Positions 16,708-26,746 are shown, counted from the first letter of the stretch. The stretch is DNA of 64,000 nucleotides from Bacillus sp. FJAT-52991 (GCF_037201805.1 NZ_CP147404.1:2132001-2196000), one strand, 5' to 3'. Made by a program: numbers and translations. Notes: a model not told the origin generated them from the sequence alone.

Positions 16708-17553
16708 TCAGTTCATCCAATGAGAAGGTGTTTGTAAGTGCGGAGGTAATATCGTTTGATCGTTACCTTTAGCTGAATTAATTTGCATTTGAGTTAAAAA
16801 CATACTAGTAGAAAGATTAGCCCCGCTTAAATTGGCATCACGCAAATCCGTCCCGATAAAATCAACACCTCGTAAATCTGTATTTCGTAAGTCAGCAGCA
16901 ATTAAATAGGCTCCTCGTAAATCAGTCGTTCTTAAATCCTTGCCTTTTAAATTTTTACCAACCCAATCAACACCCCTACAATTTTTGCCTTTCTTCATAG
17001 CAAAAACTTTCGAGCTTAGTTCACTTCGAACATATTCACTCGTTTCTAGAAGTAATTCCTTGACAGGCAGCCGGCACATGATCATATCCAATGACAATAA
17101 TCGATCTGCATCCATGTCCGTCAAGCTTTGTAAATCTTCTAATTGCTGATGTAATTTGTCGCGCAAAGCAGGTGAAACCTCATAAGTTAATGCTTCAGCG
17201 ATAAAGGCGATCATTTCATATAATTGTTCCATGACAGGAAAGACACGAAACATTTTTTCTGCTGTCTCGGGGTGATCTCGCCAGCTTTGTCCATTGAAGG
17301 TGACTTGAGAAACTTTTTGGCCAGCCCCTAAGCAGTCAAATACTGTACATCCCTTAAACCCTTTTTCTCTTAAATTTTTATGAATTTCACATCGAAAGTC
17401 TTCTTGCAAATTAGGACAAGGAGTGCCAGCCGCTTTATTGATGGCAAAATCATTGGATGCCGCAATATTCAGTGCTGCACAGCAAAGTCCAAAGCAATTC
17501 GTACAATCAGGTGTTAAGCTCGCTCGAATATGTTTAGCTGTTTCATGATTCAT
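16708..17553 (-). CDS. Cys-rich N-terminal domain fused to pentapeptide repeats
   Basis: 281 residues in two parts. Residues 10-80 carry a Cys/His cluster: CTNCFGLCC, then CPNLQEDFRCEIH and CTVFDC, resembling the CxxCxxCC (YkgJ-type) putative Zn/Fe-chelating domain. A helical middle follows. Residues about 190-262 form pentapeptide repeats (KDLRTTDLRGAYLIAADLRN...), which fold as a right-handed beta-helix. Similar two-part proteins are common in actinobacteria; no function is established. DNA mimicry or gyrase protection, known for other pentapeptide proteins, cannot be inferred. AGAGGG precedes the ATG. The gene sits between panD and dinG beside the repeat array, so horizontal gain is plausible. 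Confidence 0.75.
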   Translation of the reverse strand: MNHETAKHIRASLTPDCTNCFGLCCAALNIAASNDFAINKAAGTPCPNLQEDFRCEIHKNLREKGFKGCTVFDCLGAGQKVSQVTFNGQSWRDHPETAEKMFRVFPVMEQLYEMIAFIAEALTYEVSPALRDKLHQQLEDLQSLTDMDADRLLSLDMIMCRLPVKELLLETSEYVRSELSSKVFAMKKGKNCRGVDWVGKNLKGKDLRTTDLRGAYLIAADLRNTDLRGVDFIGTDLRDANLSGANLSTSMFLTQMQINSAKGNDQTILPPHLQTPSHWMN

Positions 17554-17672
17554 CTTTATACCCTCTTAACATATTTAATCTTTTAATAAATAGAATGAAG
17601 CTTCTTGATTTATTGTACATGAATAGGAAAAAGTACACATCTATTTAGAAGTGCTGAACAAGTCCAGTCGTC

Positions 17673-17707
17673 AAAAAAGGACTGTCCTATTGTCAAAAGG
17701 ACAGTCC
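17673..17707 (-). terminator. Intrinsic terminator after panD
   Basis: Minus strand: GGACTGTCC, an 11-base loop, GGACAGTCC, then TTTTTT. A perfect 9-bp stem, placed just after the panD stop. Confidence 0.92.
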
Positions 17708-17713
17708 CATTCA

Positions 17714-18097
17714 CTACATAATCGTTCCCGCAGGCTCATAATGCAGTAATTGTTCAATTTTATTATTCTCTCCAGCAATGACGACTTTCGGTTGATGCTC
17801 CTTCACCTTTTCTTCTGGCACCATCACATAAGAGATAATAATGACGACATCTCCGGGTTGCACTAGTCTTGCAGCCGCTCCATTTAAACAAACGACCCCG
17901 CTTCCTCGTTCTCCTGGAATAATGTATGTTTCTAATCTAGCTCCATTGTTGTTATTAACAATTTGTACTTTTTCATTGACCGCCATGCCAGCCGCATCAA
18001 TCAAGTCCTCATCAATCGTAATACTGCCCACATAATTTAAATTCGCTTCTGTCACCGTCGCTCGGTGAATCTTGCCATTCATCATTGTTCGAAACAT
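17714..18097 (-). CDS. panD: Aspartate 1-decarboxylase (pyruvoyl enzyme)
   Basis: Makes beta-alanine from aspartate for pantothenate. Synthesised as a proenzyme that cleaves itself between Gly and Ser of [11 protein letters not shown] (residues 22-25) to form the pyruvoyl group. Its 127 residues equal the B. subtilis enzyme. It is last of panB-panC-panD, 14 bases after panC, and is followed by a strong terminator. Confidence 0.96.
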   Translation of the reverse strand: MFRTMMNGKIHRATVTEANLNYVGSITIDEDLIDAAGMAVNEKVQIVNNNNGARLETYIIPGERGSGVVCLNGAAARLVQPGDVVIIISYVMVPEEKVKEHQPKVVIAGENNKIEQLLHYEPAGTIM

Positions 18098-18111
18098 ATT
18101 TGTTCTCCCCT

Positions 18112-18960
18112 TTACTCACATTCAAAGATGATATTATCGATTAAGCGTGCATTTGAATATTTAACAGCCGTGGCGAGAATGACTTGTCCCTTGATCGTTT
18201 GAACAGGCGTTAATTCTGGGAACGATAGCAATTCGACATAGTCAATCTCCGCTCCTGTATGCTCGTTTAAGTGGGCGATCGTTTCGTTGATCACTTTCTC
18301 TGCGTCTTTCTCTCCTTGTTCAGCAAGAGCTCTTCCTGCCTTCAATGCTTGATAAATATGGGGAGCCAATTGCCGCTCGGTTGGAGTTAAATACACATTA
18401 CGTGAGCTTTTTGCTAACCCGTTCTCCTCTCTTACTGTTTCAACCCCAATCACTTCTAGCGGAAAATTAAGTGATTCTACTAATCCATTAATGACAGCTA
18501 CTTGCTGGGCATCTTTTAATCCAAAATAGGCACGATTCGGCTGTGCTAGATGGAACAGCTTCGTCACGACCGTCACAACACCATCAAAATGACCTGGACG
18601 CTTCTCTCCGCATAGTCGATCTGTTCGTTCTACTACGTTCATCACAATCATCGAAGGTTTTGGATACATTTCATTCGGCTCAGGAGCGAATAAAATATCC
18701 ACCCCTGCCTCTTCCGCTAATTTTTGATCTCGTTCAAAATCACGAGGGTAGCTTTCGAAATCTTCGTTTGGACCAAATTGCAGCGGATTAACAAAAATAC
18801 TCATAATCACGACATCATTTTCTTCTCTTGCTTTTTTTGCAAGCGTCAAATGACCTTCGTGAAGATAGCCCATCGTCGGCACAAGCCCGATCGAAAGCCC
18901 CGCTTTTTTCTTTTCACCAACAATCGATGTAAGTTCTTTTACCTTTTTAATGACAATCAT
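18112..18960 (-). CDS. panC: Pantothenate synthetase
   Basis: ATP-dependent ligase joining pantoate and beta-alanine. Motifs: [13 protein letters not shown] (HIGH-like), [24 protein letters not shown] and KSSRNVYL (KMSKS-like). The ATG at 18960 is chosen because it overlaps the panB stop as ATGA and gives 282 residues, near B. subtilis (286). The frame stays open for 26 codons further upstream, but that stretch is panB coding sequence read in another frame. Confidence 0.96.
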   Translation of the reverse strand: MIVIKKVKELTSIVGEKKKAGLSIGLVPTMGYLHEGHLTLAKKAREENDVVIMSIFVNPLQFGPNEDFESYPRDFERDQKLAEEAGVDILFAPEPNEMYPKPSMIVMNVVERTDRLCGEKRPGHFDGVVTVVTKLFHLAQPNRAYFGLKDAQQVAVINGLVESLNFPLEVIGVETVREENGLAKSSRNVYLTPTERQLAPHIYQALKAGRALAEQGEKDAEKVINETIAHLNEHTGAEIDYVELLSFPELTPVQTIKGQVILATAVKYSNARLIDNIIFECE

Positions 18961-19796
18961 GCACGAGTTCCTCCATATAGCTGAAGTAGTTCTTCTTCTT
19001 TCATCGAAAACACATGCTCTGCGCTTGGGAACTGACATGCTTTCACTTCATTAACGTAAGAGCGAATCGCCGGAGAAATTACTTCTCCTACATCACCATA
19101 TGTTTTCACAAATTTCGGTGTCCGCTCTACACCGTATTGAATCAGATCATGGTAGACAAGAACTTGTCCATCTGTATCAACACCTGCACCAATTCCAATC
19201 ACAGGAATCGTTAAGGCATGAGACACTTCCGCTGCAAGCTGATGCGGTACACACTCTAACACAAGCATACAAGCGCCCGCTTCTTCCACTTGCTTTGCTT
19301 CTTGCAGTAGTTTTGCCGCCGCTGACGCTGTTTTTCCTTGGACTTTATAGCCGCCTAATACACCAACTGACTGCGGGGTTAACCCTAAATGGGCCACCGT
19401 CGGAACGCCTGCTTGTGTTAACGCGCGAATTGTCTCAATCACTTCTCCGCCGCCTTCTAGCTTCACCGCATGAGCTCCTGCTTCTTGCAACAGTTTTTGC
19501 GCCGCTTTCATCGTCTCTTCTTTGCTAATGTGGTACGTCATAAACGGCAGATCAGTCACGATAAAAGTATTTCCTGCTCCTCGCTTGACCGCTTTTGTAT
19601 GATGAGCCATATCTTCAAGCGTCACCGGTACCGTTGATTCATACCCAAGCACGACCATTCCTAAAGAGTCGCCAACTAAAATCACATCTACTTGAGCTTC
19701 CTCACAATATTTTGCCGATGGATAATCGTAAGCCGTTATCATCACAATCTTCTCACCGTTTGCTTTCATGCTCAAAAAATTACTCGTTTGCTTCAT
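18957..19796 (-). CDS. panB: 3-methyl-2-oxobutanoate hydroxymethyltransferase
   Basis: First committed step to pantoate, using methylene-tetrahydrofolate. The TIM-barrel family pattern is clear: [60 protein letters not shown]. Its 279 residues are typical. AAGGAGG precedes the ATG at 19796. It heads the panBCD operon (4-base overlap with panC) and is preceded by a leader with terminator and antiterminator pairings. Confidence 0.96.
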   Translation of the reverse strand: MKQTSNFLSMKANGEKIVMITAYDYPSAKYCEEAQVDVILVGDSLGMVVLGYESTVPVTLEDMAHHTKAVKRGAGNTFIVTDLPFMTYHISKEETMKAAQKLLQEAGAHAVKLEGGGEVIETIRALTQAGVPTVAHLGLTPQSVGVLGGYKVQGKTASAAAKLLQEAKQVEEAGACMLVLECVPHQLAAEVSHALTIPVIGIGAGVDTDGQVLVYHDLIQYGVERTPKFVKTYGDVGEVISPAIRSYVNEVKACQFPSAEHVFSMKEEELLQLYGGTRA

Positions 19797-19841
19797 TTCG
19801 ATTCCTCCTTTTTCATCAGAGGAGACGAAACAATATTTAAT

Positions 19842-19995
19842 AAAAAAAGGGTCCTTCAGACAGAAGGACCCGATTTATCATCAGTAGTTGTTTCGACCCT
19901 CTGTCCCTGTCCATACGGATCAAGGCAGACTTTTGCGTATTCAATTCACCATAAACTAAAATCAACCAGGTGCAGCTCTTATTCGATACTGCCCG
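19842..19995 (-). promoter_or_regulatory. panB leader RNA with transcription attenuator (candidate pan motif)
   Basis: The inferred transcript starts around 19994. It ends in a perfect intrinsic terminator, GGGTCCTTC (19857-19849) with GAAGGACCC (19871-19863), followed by seven T (19848-19842), 46 bases before the panB start. Upstream, GACAGAGGG (19905-19897) is complementary, with one G-U pair, to CCTTCTGTC (19867-19859), which spans the 3' arm and loop of the terminator, so the two folds exclude each other. Near the 5' end GGCAG can pair with CTGCC. A conserved RNA called the pan motif is known upstream of panB in Firmicutes; whether this is it was not tested. Confidence 0.7.
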
Positions 19996-20000
19996 AATTC

Positions 20001-20029
20001 ATTATAACAAGCCGATTGTTTTTTGACTA
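20001..20029 (-). promoter_or_regulatory. panB promoter
   Basis: Minus strand TAGTCA (20029-20024), a 17-base spacer, TATAAT (20006-20001). It lies back to back with the likely plus-strand promoter of the next gene (a TTGAAA at 20030 and TACAAT at 20051). Confidence 0.7.
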
Positions 20030-20092
20030 TTGAAAAGGACGAAATTAAGGTACAATCGAAATATACGATTCAAAATTTTGGTAGGTGATAAA

Positions 20093-21166
20093 TTGAAAAA
20101 GATCAGTTTAGCATTCGTACTGCTGTTACATGCTTGCGGACATTCTGAGACATCACCAGTGATCAACAACAAAGAAGAAAGCGCTCCACAATATGCTCTT
20201 TCCGATGCGGAAATATTGGCTTCGAATTTAAGTATTCCTTGGGATATAGCAAAGAAAGAGGACACTTTCTATATAAGTGAACGAGCGGGGCAAATTATTC
20301 AAATACAAAAAAACGGCCAGAAAACGAACATGAAGCTGACACTTACAAAAGACATTTCTCATGAAGGAGAAGGCGGCTTGCTTGGCTTTGAGCTCGATCC
20401 ACAATTTCAAAGCAATTCCTTAGCCTATGTGTATCATACATATAAGGAAGGTGAAACAGTATATAATCGCATCGTTCAAGTTGAAATGAAGAACAACGAG
20501 TGGGTGGAAACGAAAGAGCTATTGGCAAGCATACCAGGTGGGCGTATTCATAATGGCGGTCGGCTAGCTATCGGACCAGATCAAACGTTATATGCGACGG
20601 CTGGAGATGCTGGAATAAAAGAAAATGCCCAAAACTTAGATAGCCTTTCCGGAAAAATTTTACGATTGAATCTAGACGGAACGATTCCGAATGATAATCC
20701 CTTTCCACAATCTTATGTGTATTCATGGGGTCATCGTAACCCACAAGGTCTTGCCTGGAGTGACAACGGAACGATGTTTGCTTCTGAGCATGGACAAACG
20801 GCGCACGATGAAATTAATTTAATCCGTCCGGGCAAAAATTACGGTTGGCCCATCATTGAAGGGGATGAAAAGAAAGCAGGAATGGAAACCCCACTCTTTC
20901 ATTCTGGAGATGAAACGTGGGCGCCATCTGGAATGGCTTATGATGAAGGCCGCCTATACGTTGCTACTCTTGCTGGACAAAAGCTGCTTACATTTGATTT
21001 AGAAAACAGAAAGGTGACGTCCTTGGTGGAGGAAGCAGGGAGACTTCGCGATGTAATGATTGAAAATAACCAGCTATACTTGCTGACAAATAACACAGAT
21101 GGTAGAGGCACTCCTAAGCCAGATGATGACCATCTAGTGAAAATCGATCTCTCAAAAAGCAAATAA
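20093..21166 (+). CDS. Lipoprotein of the PQQ-dependent glucose/sorbosone dehydrogenase family
   Basis: 357 residues starting at TTG 20093, which has GTAGGTGAT just upstream. The next residues form a lipoprotein signal, KKISLAFVLLLHACG, with the lipobox Cys at about residue 15. The frame is open upstream to 20030, but that would put the signal peptide internally. The body is a six-bladed propeller of the GSDH type: LSIPWDIA, GEGGLLGFELDP, HNGGRLAIGPDQTLYATAGDA, GKILRLNLDGTIPNDNPF, WGHRNPQGLAW, EHGQTAHDEINLI, NYGWP. These match the soluble aldose/sorbosone dehydrogenase family, which uses PQQ and Ca. Substrate unknown. It is inserted opposite in direction between birA and panB. Confidence 0.82.
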   Translation: MKKISLAFVLLLHACGHSETSPVINNKEESAPQYALSDAEILASNLSIPWDIAKKEDTFYISERAGQIIQIQKNGQKTNMKLTLTKDISHEGEGGLLGFELDPQFQSNSLAYVYHTYKEGETVYNRIVQVEMKNNEWVETKELLASIPGGRIHNGGRLAIGPDQTLYATAGDAGIKENAQNLDSLSGKILRLNLDGTIPNDNPFPQSYVYSWGHRNPQGLAWSDNGTMFASEHGQTAHDEINLIRPGKNYGWPIIEGDEKKAGMETPLFHSGDETWAPSGMAYDEGRLYVATLAGQKLLTFDLENRKVTSLVEEAGRLRDVMIENNQLYLLTNNTDGRGTPKPDDDHLVKIDLSKSK

Positions 21167-21195
21167 AACAGCGGGTTTTACTCCGCTGTTTTATT
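21162..21195. terminator. Bidirectional terminator of the lipoprotein gene and birA
   Basis: A perfect 13-bp stem AATAAAACAGCGG/CCGCTGTTTTATT with an 8-base loop. It overlaps the stop codons of both convergent genes. Confidence 0.88.
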
Positions 21196-22164
21196 AATCT
21201 CAATATCGGCTGAATAAATATCGTGAATCGTTCCTTCATCATCAAGCAGCTTTAACACGCCTTCTTCCGTAATCCCGAGGGCTTTTCCTTTAATCGTCGC
21301 CGTAACGGTTCGGGCAATTATTTGCTTACCAATGGAAACCGCATATTTTTCCCAGCGCTTTTTAATATCGGTAAAACCGTCCTTCATATACACATGATAA
21401 TACGTTTCAATATTTTTTAATATTTCTTGGACTAACTGTGAACGCGAGACGGGTTCCCCTTTTTCAATCGCTAAGGATGTCGCAATCTCAGCTAACTCTT
21501 CTGGAAACTCTTTCTGATTCACATTCAATCCAATGCCAATAATGATGGAATGAATTTGATCGGCATCCGCTTGTAGCTCCGTTAAAATACCGGTAATCTT
21601 TTTGCCGTTTAATAAAATATCATTCGGCCATTTAATTTCAGGCTCTAACCCAGTTACTTCCCTAATCGCTTCAACAACGGCTACTGCCGTAATCAAGGTA
21701 AACTGTGGCGCTTTATACGGAGGAAGAGCCGGCTTTAACATCACGCTCATCCAAATGCCCGTATACTTCGGTGAATGCCACTCTCTCGCCATCCGCCCGC
21801 GCCCTGCTGTTTGTTCCTCAGCGATCACGACGGTCCCTTCTTTAAATGGCTCCTGCGCCAATCGATGGGCTTCTTTTTGCGTAGAATCAGTGGTTTCTTT
21901 AAAGACAATTTCTTTGCCAAGCCATTCTGTTTGCAAACCAATTAATAATTCATTTTCGGTCACTTTATCGGGCTTGTGAATAATCCGATACCCTTTTTTG
22001 CGGACCGCTTCAAGCTCAAAGCCTTCACTTCTTAACGCTTCAATATGCTTCCAAATCGCGGTTCGCGAACAACCAACGATTTCAGCCAAGGCTTGACCAG
22101 AAACAAATTCCCCATTCGCTTCTGAAAAAGCTTCTAATAATTTTTGTTTCACAGAAGATTGCAA
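21178..22164 (-). CDS. birA: Biotin-protein ligase and biotin operon repressor
   Basis: Bifunctional: transfers biotin to carboxylases and represses biotin genes as biotinyl-AMP complex. An N-terminal winged helix (FVSGQALAEIVGCSRTAIWKHIEALRSEGF) precedes the catalytic domain with GRGRMAREWHS and IKWPNDILLNGKK, then an SH3-like end. Start: TTG at 22164 ([13 protein letters not shown]), with AAAGGAG 11 bases upstream, giving 328 residues like the 325 of B. subtilis. The longer frame to 22227 is cca sequence in another frame. It overlaps cca by 16 bases. Confidence 0.93.
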   Translation of the reverse strand: MQSSVKQKLLEAFSEANGEFVSGQALAEIVGCSRTAIWKHIEALRSEGFELEAVRKKGYRIIHKPDKVTENELLIGLQTEWLGKEIVFKETTDSTQKEAHRLAQEPFKEGTVVIAEEQTAGRGRMAREWHSPKYTGIWMSVMLKPALPPYKAPQFTLITAVAVVEAIREVTGLEPEIKWPNDILLNGKKITGILTELQADADQIHSIIIGIGLNVNQKEFPEELAEIATSLAIEKGEPVSRSQLVQEILKNIETYYHVYMKDGFTDIKKRWEKYAVSIGKQIIARTVTATIKGKALGITEEGVLKLLDDEGTIHDIYSADIEINKTAE

Positions 22165-23342
22165 GATTCGAGCCACTCCTTTATCTTTTCTTTCGAATTC
22201 TCTACTTTTCTTTCGACGACCGCACATTCAATTTCCGCTAAGTATTGCTTCATCCAAGGTCCGCCCTTTTCTTGTTTCCAAACAAGCAAATCTTTCCCTG
22301 AAACGGCCAGCTCATGAAGGCTTTTAATCGCTAATTGTGCATACCGCTCCGTCAATTCCTCCACCTCGGCTTCTCGTCCATAAAGAAGAGAATGTACGAT
22401 TTCTACATCAATAGCGGATTCCATCCCTGCTTCATATAAGAAAACAGCAGACCAAGGTTGCGTGTCGCGTTTGTCTAACAGTTGAAGCGCTCTCGTTACA
22501 TATTTAATTTTTTGTGCGGGCATGCGCCACTCGGATAAAAATGCTTTTGGAGACGGGTGATTCAATAATCGCAGCAGCAACAGCCACATTTGATTGGAGG
22601 ATAAATGATCGAACGAGAAAGAAAGCAGCTTCTCAATCGCCGCCTCTTGATCAATAAGTCCTGGCAAATAAGTGTGTAGCCCTGCCTTCATTAGCACTTC
22701 CATGCCCTTGTTTTTATTGGCTCCCGCGAACAATTTTTCCATTTCATTCAATTTGCGTTCAACGGCAATATGCTGAAGTAGCGAAGCATGCTTTTTTAAG
22801 GCAGCTGTCGTATGTGGATGCAATCGAAAGCCAAGCTGACTGACAAAACGAGCCGCTCGCATCATTCTTAGTGCATCCTCTGAAAACCGTTCACTCGCCT
22901 CACCAACGGTTTGAATTTCCTTGTTGGCTAACGCTTGTTGACCATTAAATGGATCGATGATTCGTCCAGATCGATCCATAGCGATCGCGTTCATGGTAAA
23001 ATCACGCCGTTGTAGATCTTCCGTTAACGACCGAACAAACGACACTGTTTCTGGATGTCGGTAATCTTTATAATCCGACTCCGTTCGAAACGTCGTCATT
23101 TCATAGCCGTCTCCCTTCCAGATCACTAGCACCGTCCCATGCTCAATCCCGACATCGACCGTTTTAGGAAACACGCTTTTCACTTCTTCAGGTCGTGCCG
23201 ATGTGGCAATATCGACATCACCGATTGGTCGCTGTAGTAAATAGTCCCTGACAGCTCCCCCTACATAATAGGCTTCGAACCCTGCTTGCTCTAACTTTTC
23301 TAATAAAGGAGCGGATTGCAAAAACACATCCTCATTTTTCAT
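22149..23342 (-). CDS. cca: CCA-adding tRNA nucleotidyltransferase
   Basis: Adds or repairs the 3' CCA of tRNA without a template. Class II nucleotidyltransferase motifs: [22 protein letters not shown] (catalytic Asp pair) and [12 protein letters not shown], followed by the helical neck and body. The ATG at 23342 with AGGTGA upstream gives 397 residues, equal to the B. subtilis enzyme. Upstream frame extension is bshA sequence. It overlaps bshA by 11 bases, indicating tight translational coupling. Confidence 0.95.
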   Translation of the reverse strand: MKNEDVFLQSAPLLEKLEQAGFEAYYVGGAVRDYLLQRPIGDVDIATSARPEEVKSVFPKTVDVGIEHGTVLVIWKGDGYEMTTFRTESDYKDYRHPETVSFVRSLTEDLQRRDFTMNAIAMDRSGRIIDPFNGQQALANKEIQTVGEASERFSEDALRMMRAARFVSQLGFRLHPHTTAALKKHASLLQHIAVERKLNEMEKLFAGANKNKGMEVLMKAGLHTYLPGLIDQEAAIEKLLSFSFDHLSSNQMWLLLLRLLNHPSPKAFLSEWRMPAQKIKYVTRALQLLDKRDTQPWSAVFLYEAGMESAIDVEIVHSLLYGREAEVEELTERYAQLAIKSLHELAVSGKDLLVWKQEKGGPWMKQYLAEIECAVVERKVENSKEKIKEWLESCNLL

Positions 23343-24486
23343 GTTTTTCACCTGCACCATCAAGCAACTCATAATATAGCTGCTCGTACTGACCGACAAT
23401 TTGTTCCGAATAAAAACGCTTTCGAACCGTTTCCATCGCTTTTTCTTGAAAACTTTTATACAGCACTTCATCCGTCAACAGCCGCTTTGCCTGTTCACTA
23501 ATCTTTTCAATGTCACCTACTTCAGCAATGAACCCATTCACTCCATGCTCAATTACTTCCGGTATGCCTCCTATATTCGTTCCAATACAAGGCACGCCAC
23601 AAGCCATCGCTTCAAGCAATACGAGTCCAAAGCTTTCCTTTTCAGATAAAAGCAACAGAAGATCGCTAATGGAATACAGTTCCTCTAAGTTATCCTGCTT
23701 TCCGAGAAATAACACCTGATCACGTAATTGTAGTTCAGACACAAGCTGACAAGCTACCGTCATTTCCGGCCCATCACCAACTAGCAAAAGTTTAGCAGGG
23801 AGCTCTTGCTGAATGCGAGCAAATACACGAATCACATCCGGCACTCGTTTTACACCGCGAAAATTGGACACATGCATGATCACTTTTTCCTCTGGAAGAA
23901 TTTCATACTCATGACGAAGCCGCTCTGCAGAGTCCATCCGACGATAGACGCGCTCATCGATGAAATTATAAATCGTTTGTATACTCTTTTGCGGCTTGAG
24001 CATCTCCATCGTTTGCTTTGCCAGTGATTCAGATACAGCGGTGACGGCATCGGATTGTTCAATGCCAAATCGAATCGACGCCGTTAAAGAAGGATCTTCC
24101 CCTAAAACGGTAATATCAGTGCCATGCAGGGTAGTCACGATTTTAATATCGGAATGAGCCATTTGTTTGCCGAGAATGGCACAAATCGCATGCGGCATCG
24201 CATAATGCACATGAATCATATCTAACTGTTCTCTCATAATCACTTCCGCAATTTTATTAGCTAATGCAATATCATACGGAGGATATTGAAACACAGAATA
24301 TTGATTGACATCGACTTGATGAAAGTAAATGTTATGATACATCCGATTTAATCGAAACGGCACGCCCGAAGTAATGAAATGAATTTCATGTCCTTTTTCC
24401 GCAAGCAGCTTCCCTAGCTCCGTCGCTACTACCCCCGATCCTCCAACCGTAGGGTAGCAAGTAATTCCTATTTTTAACTTTCTCAT
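23332..24486 (-). CDS. bshA: N-acetyl-alpha-D-glucosaminyl L-malate synthase BshA
   Basis: First step of bacillithiol synthesis: GlcNAc from UDP-GlcNAc to L-malate. GT-B fold, family GT4: N-terminal [21 protein letters not shown] and the C-terminal EX7E motif in [18 protein letters not shown]. The ATG at 24486 lies one base after the bshB1 stop with GGAG six bases upstream, giving 384 residues. It follows bshB1 as in B. subtilis. Its partner reductase ypdA lies near 62 kb. Confidence 0.94.
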   Translation of the reverse strand: MRKLKIGITCYPTVGGSGVVATELGKLLAEKGHEIHFITSGVPFRLNRMYHNIYFHQVDVNQYSVFQYPPYDIALANKIAEVIMREQLDMIHVHYAMPHAICAILGKQMAHSDIKIVTTLHGTDITVLGEDPSLTASIRFGIEQSDAVTAVSESLAKQTMEMLKPQKSIQTIYNFIDERVYRRMDSAERLRHEYEILPEEKVIMHVSNFRGVKRVPDVIRVFARIQQELPAKLLLVGDGPEMTVACQLVSELQLRDQVLFLGKQDNLEELYSISDLLLLLSEKESFGLVLLEAMACGVPCIGTNIGGIPEVIEHGVNGFIAEVGDIEKISEQAKRLLTDEVLYKSFQEKAMETVRKRFYSEQIVGQYEQLYYELLDGAGEKHEK

Positions 24487-24487
24487 A

Positions 24488-25195
24488 TTAATCTCCAATG
24501 ACGTCATTTTCTAATAATAGCGGCTTTAACACTTTAAATCCTTCTGCATAAGACACGCCTACTTCTTTACCCATCATCCGTTCCCTTGCTTCTACCGCTT
24601 CGATATAGCCATTCGTTAACGGGGTCGCTACTGCCCCTGCCTCGAGCTGAAATTGACTACGATAAGCAAGCAAGCTATTTTTCTTTTCCTCGATATGGTT
24701 GCTAATATCGACACAAAAATCAGGCGTATGAAAACCATTAATCATATAAAAATAGACGTGCTTCACTTTATGAGCAGGTAAGGCGTTCGTTGTTGTGTAC
24801 TTTCTAATTCCGGCAGAAAATACCGCCTCCTGTACAAGACGAGAGCATTGGCCATGATCAGGATGGCGATCCTTTTCATACGGAGCAAAAATCACTTTCG
24901 GTTGAAAACGACGGATCACTTCCGCTACTTGCCGAATGGCTTCATCTGTAACAAATAAGCCTCGATCAGGCAGACCTAGATTGATACGTGTGGTCACACC
25001 TAATATCTCAGCCGCCTGTTTTGCCTCCTGATGTCTTATTTCAACTGTCCCATTGGATGAAAGCTCTGCTTCCGTTAAATCACAAAAGACCACTTTTTTG
25101 CCTTGTGCTGCATATTTAGCTATCGTGCCGGCCATGCCGATCTCAATATCATCCGCATGTGCGCCGAAAGCTACTATATCAACGTCATTCTCCAT
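24488..25195 (-). CDS. bshB1: Bacillithiol biosynthesis deacetylase BshB1
   Basis: Zn-dependent deacetylase turning GlcNAc-malate into GlcN-malate, second step to bacillithiol. LmbE/PIG-L family marks: [16 protein letters not shown] (Zn ligands in AHADD) and [10 protein letters not shown] (HPDH). Its 235 residues match the family. It overlaps the mgsA end by 11 bases and has GAGG upstream inside mgsA. Confidence 0.94.
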   Translation of the reverse strand: MENDVDIVAFGAHADDIEIGMAGTIAKYAAQGKKVVFCDLTEAELSSNGTVEIRHQEAKQAAEILGVTTRINLGLPDRGLFVTDEAIRQVAEVIRRFQPKVIFAPYEKDRHPDHGQCSRLVQEAVFSAGIRKYTTTNALPAHKVKHVYFYMINGFHTPDFCVDISNHIEEKKNSLLAYRSQFQLEAGAVATPLTNGYIEAVEARERMMGKEVGVSYAEGFKVLKPLLLENDVIGD

Positions 25196-25598
25196 CGTAG
25201 CTCAACCTCTTTCCTTTCAAATAACTTAAATCGCCTCGCTCCATTCCTTTAATGAGCATCGTCGCTGTCCCGATATTCGTAGCTAGCGGTACGGCATACA
25301 CATCACATAGACGAACTAGGGCAGAAACATCGGGCTCATGAGGCTGAGAGGTGAGTGGATCGCGAAAGAAAAAAACAATGTCCATTTCTTTACGAGCGAT
25401 ACTTGCCCCAATTTCTTGATCTCCTCCAAGGGGACCTGATTGAAAACAATGAATCGTTAAGCCTGTTCTTTCCGTAATTCGTCGACCCGTTGTCCCAGTA
25501 GCAAACAAGTCATATTGTTCAAACACTTGTCGATGATCCGCGACAAATTCAATCAAATCCTCTTTTTTCTTATCATGGGCAATTAATGCAATTTTCAT
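25185..25598 (-). CDS. mgsA: Methylglyoxal synthase
   Basis: Converts dihydroxyacetone phosphate to methylglyoxal and phosphate, a bypass relieving sugar-phosphate stress. Motifs: [22 protein letters not shown] (phosphate binding), [12 protein letters not shown] (catalytic Asp in GDQ) and FFRDPL. Its 137 residues fit. GGGAGG precedes the ATG. Its place before bshB1 may reflect bacillithiol-dependent methylglyoxal detoxification; this is inference. Confidence 0.95.
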   Translation of the reverse strand: MKIALIAHDKKKEDLIEFVADHRQVFEQYDLFATGTTGRRITERTGLTIHCFQSGPLGGDQEIGASIARKEMDIVFFFRDPLTSQPHEPDVSALVRLCDVYAVPLATNIGTATMLIKGMERGDLSYLKGKRLSYDGE

Positions 25599-25613
25599 AA
25601 AGACCCTCCCAAA

Positions 25614-26414
25614 TTAATCAATAATATGTTCCATTCCGTAAATGAGCGTCTTTACGTTCATGACCGTCTCCACACATACTTTGACGCCAGACATAAAGGA
25701 AGCACGGTTGTAGGAGTCATGACGAATGGTTAACGTTTGACCATCCGCACCAAATATCACTTGCTGATGAGCGATCAAGCCTGGTAAACGAACGCTATGA
25801 ACATGCATACCATCTATATTTGCCCCGCGAGCTCCTGAGATCGTTTCCTTTTCCTCCGGATGACCTTGTTTTTTCGCTTCTCTTACTTGACTCATCATTT
25901 GAGTGGTTTTCAAAGCTGTTCCTGATGGGGCATCTAATTTTTGATCATGATGCAGCTCGATAATCTCCACATCTTGAAAATATTTAGCCGCCATTTCGGA
26001 AAACTTCATCATTAAAATGGCACCAATCGCAAAGTTTGGTGCAATGATACAGCCAATCTCCTTCTCTTCTGCTAATGCCGTTAATTCTTTCAACTGTTCA
26101 TCGGTAAATCCTGTCGTTCCTACAACAGGACGAATATTGTTTTCTAATGCTTTTTTCGTATGTACATACCCTGTCTCTGGCGTTGTTAAATCAATGAGAA
26201 CATCCGCTTGTTTTTCACTAAAACATTGATCAATATCAATATAAACTGGAACATCTACCCCTTGGAACCCTTCGATCTCGCTTAATAATTGGCCATCATA
26301 TTTACGATCAAGCACGGCAACAAGCTGAAAATGCTCCGTCGCTTGTACCATTTTCACCGCTTCTTTCCCCATTCTGCCACGCGGGCCTGCAATAATCACT
26401 TTAATTGTTCCCAT
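25614..26414 (-). CDS. dapB: 4-hydroxy-tetrahydrodipicolinate reductase
   Basis: NAD(P)H-dependent step of lysine and diaminopimelate synthesis, feeding cell wall and spore dipicolinate. Gly-rich [13 protein letters not shown] at the N-terminus, GTTGFT, and the substrate motif [15 protein letters not shown]. Two adjacent ATGs (26417 and 26414) are possible. The second has the better distance (7 bases) to GGAGG and is used here; the first shares one base with the ypjD stop. Confidence 0.95.
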   Translation of the reverse strand: MGTIKVIIAGPRGRMGKEAVKMVQATEHFQLVAVLDRKYDGQLLSEIEGFQGVDVPVYIDIDQCFSEKQADVLIDLTTPETGYVHTKKALENNIRPVVGTTGFTDEQLKELTALAEEKEIGCIIAPNFAIGAILMMKFSEMAAKYFQDVEIIELHHDQKLDAPSGTALKTTQMMSQVREAKKQGHPEEKETISGARGANIDGMHVHSVRLPGLIAHQQVIFGADGQTLTIRHDSYNRASFMSGVKVCVETVMNVKTLIYGMEHIID

Positions 26415-26416
26415 CA

Positions 26417-26746
26417 TTATTCCTCCTCTTTCTTTGTCCAACGATCTTTATCTCTTGTATTGAACTTCTCCATCACTCGTTCATGTGCCGATTGTAAATC
26501 AATATTCAATGAATTAGCTAAACAAGTAATCACAAACTGTAAATCCCCTAATTCTTCCTCAATCGTTTTCGGTTGTTCTGATGCTTTTTTTGGCTTTTCG
26601 CCATAATGATGATTGATTTCGCGAGCTAATTCACCCAGCTCCTCTGTTAATCTTGCCATCATCGCGAGCGGGCTAAAATAACCTTCCTTAAACTGACCGA
26701 TATAGTCATCGACCTCTTGCTGCATTTCTTTTAACGTCTTATCCAT
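26417..26746 (-). CDS. ypjD: MazG-type nucleotide pyrophosphohydrolase YpjD
   Basis: 109 residues, all-helical. Metal-binding acidic motifs are visible in [19 protein letters not shown] and [18 protein letters not shown], the EExxE and ExxD pattern of the MazG superfamily. Such proteins hydrolyse (d)NTPs to monophosphates; the substrate here is unknown. It is first in a minus-strand run through dapB, mgsA, bshB1, bshA, cca and birA with overlaps throughout. The upstream gap faces a divergent gene. Confidence 0.88.
   Translation of the reverse strand: MDKTLKEMQQEVDDYIGQFKEGYFSPLAMMARLTEELGELAREINHHYGEKPKKASEQPKTIEEELGDLQFVITCLANSLNIDLQSAHERVMEKFNTRDKDRWTKKEEE

Noticed and set aside
18961-19038. 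Longer start for panC
   Set aside because: The extra 26 codons are panB sequence in another frame; the ATGA overlap at 18960 gives the family length.
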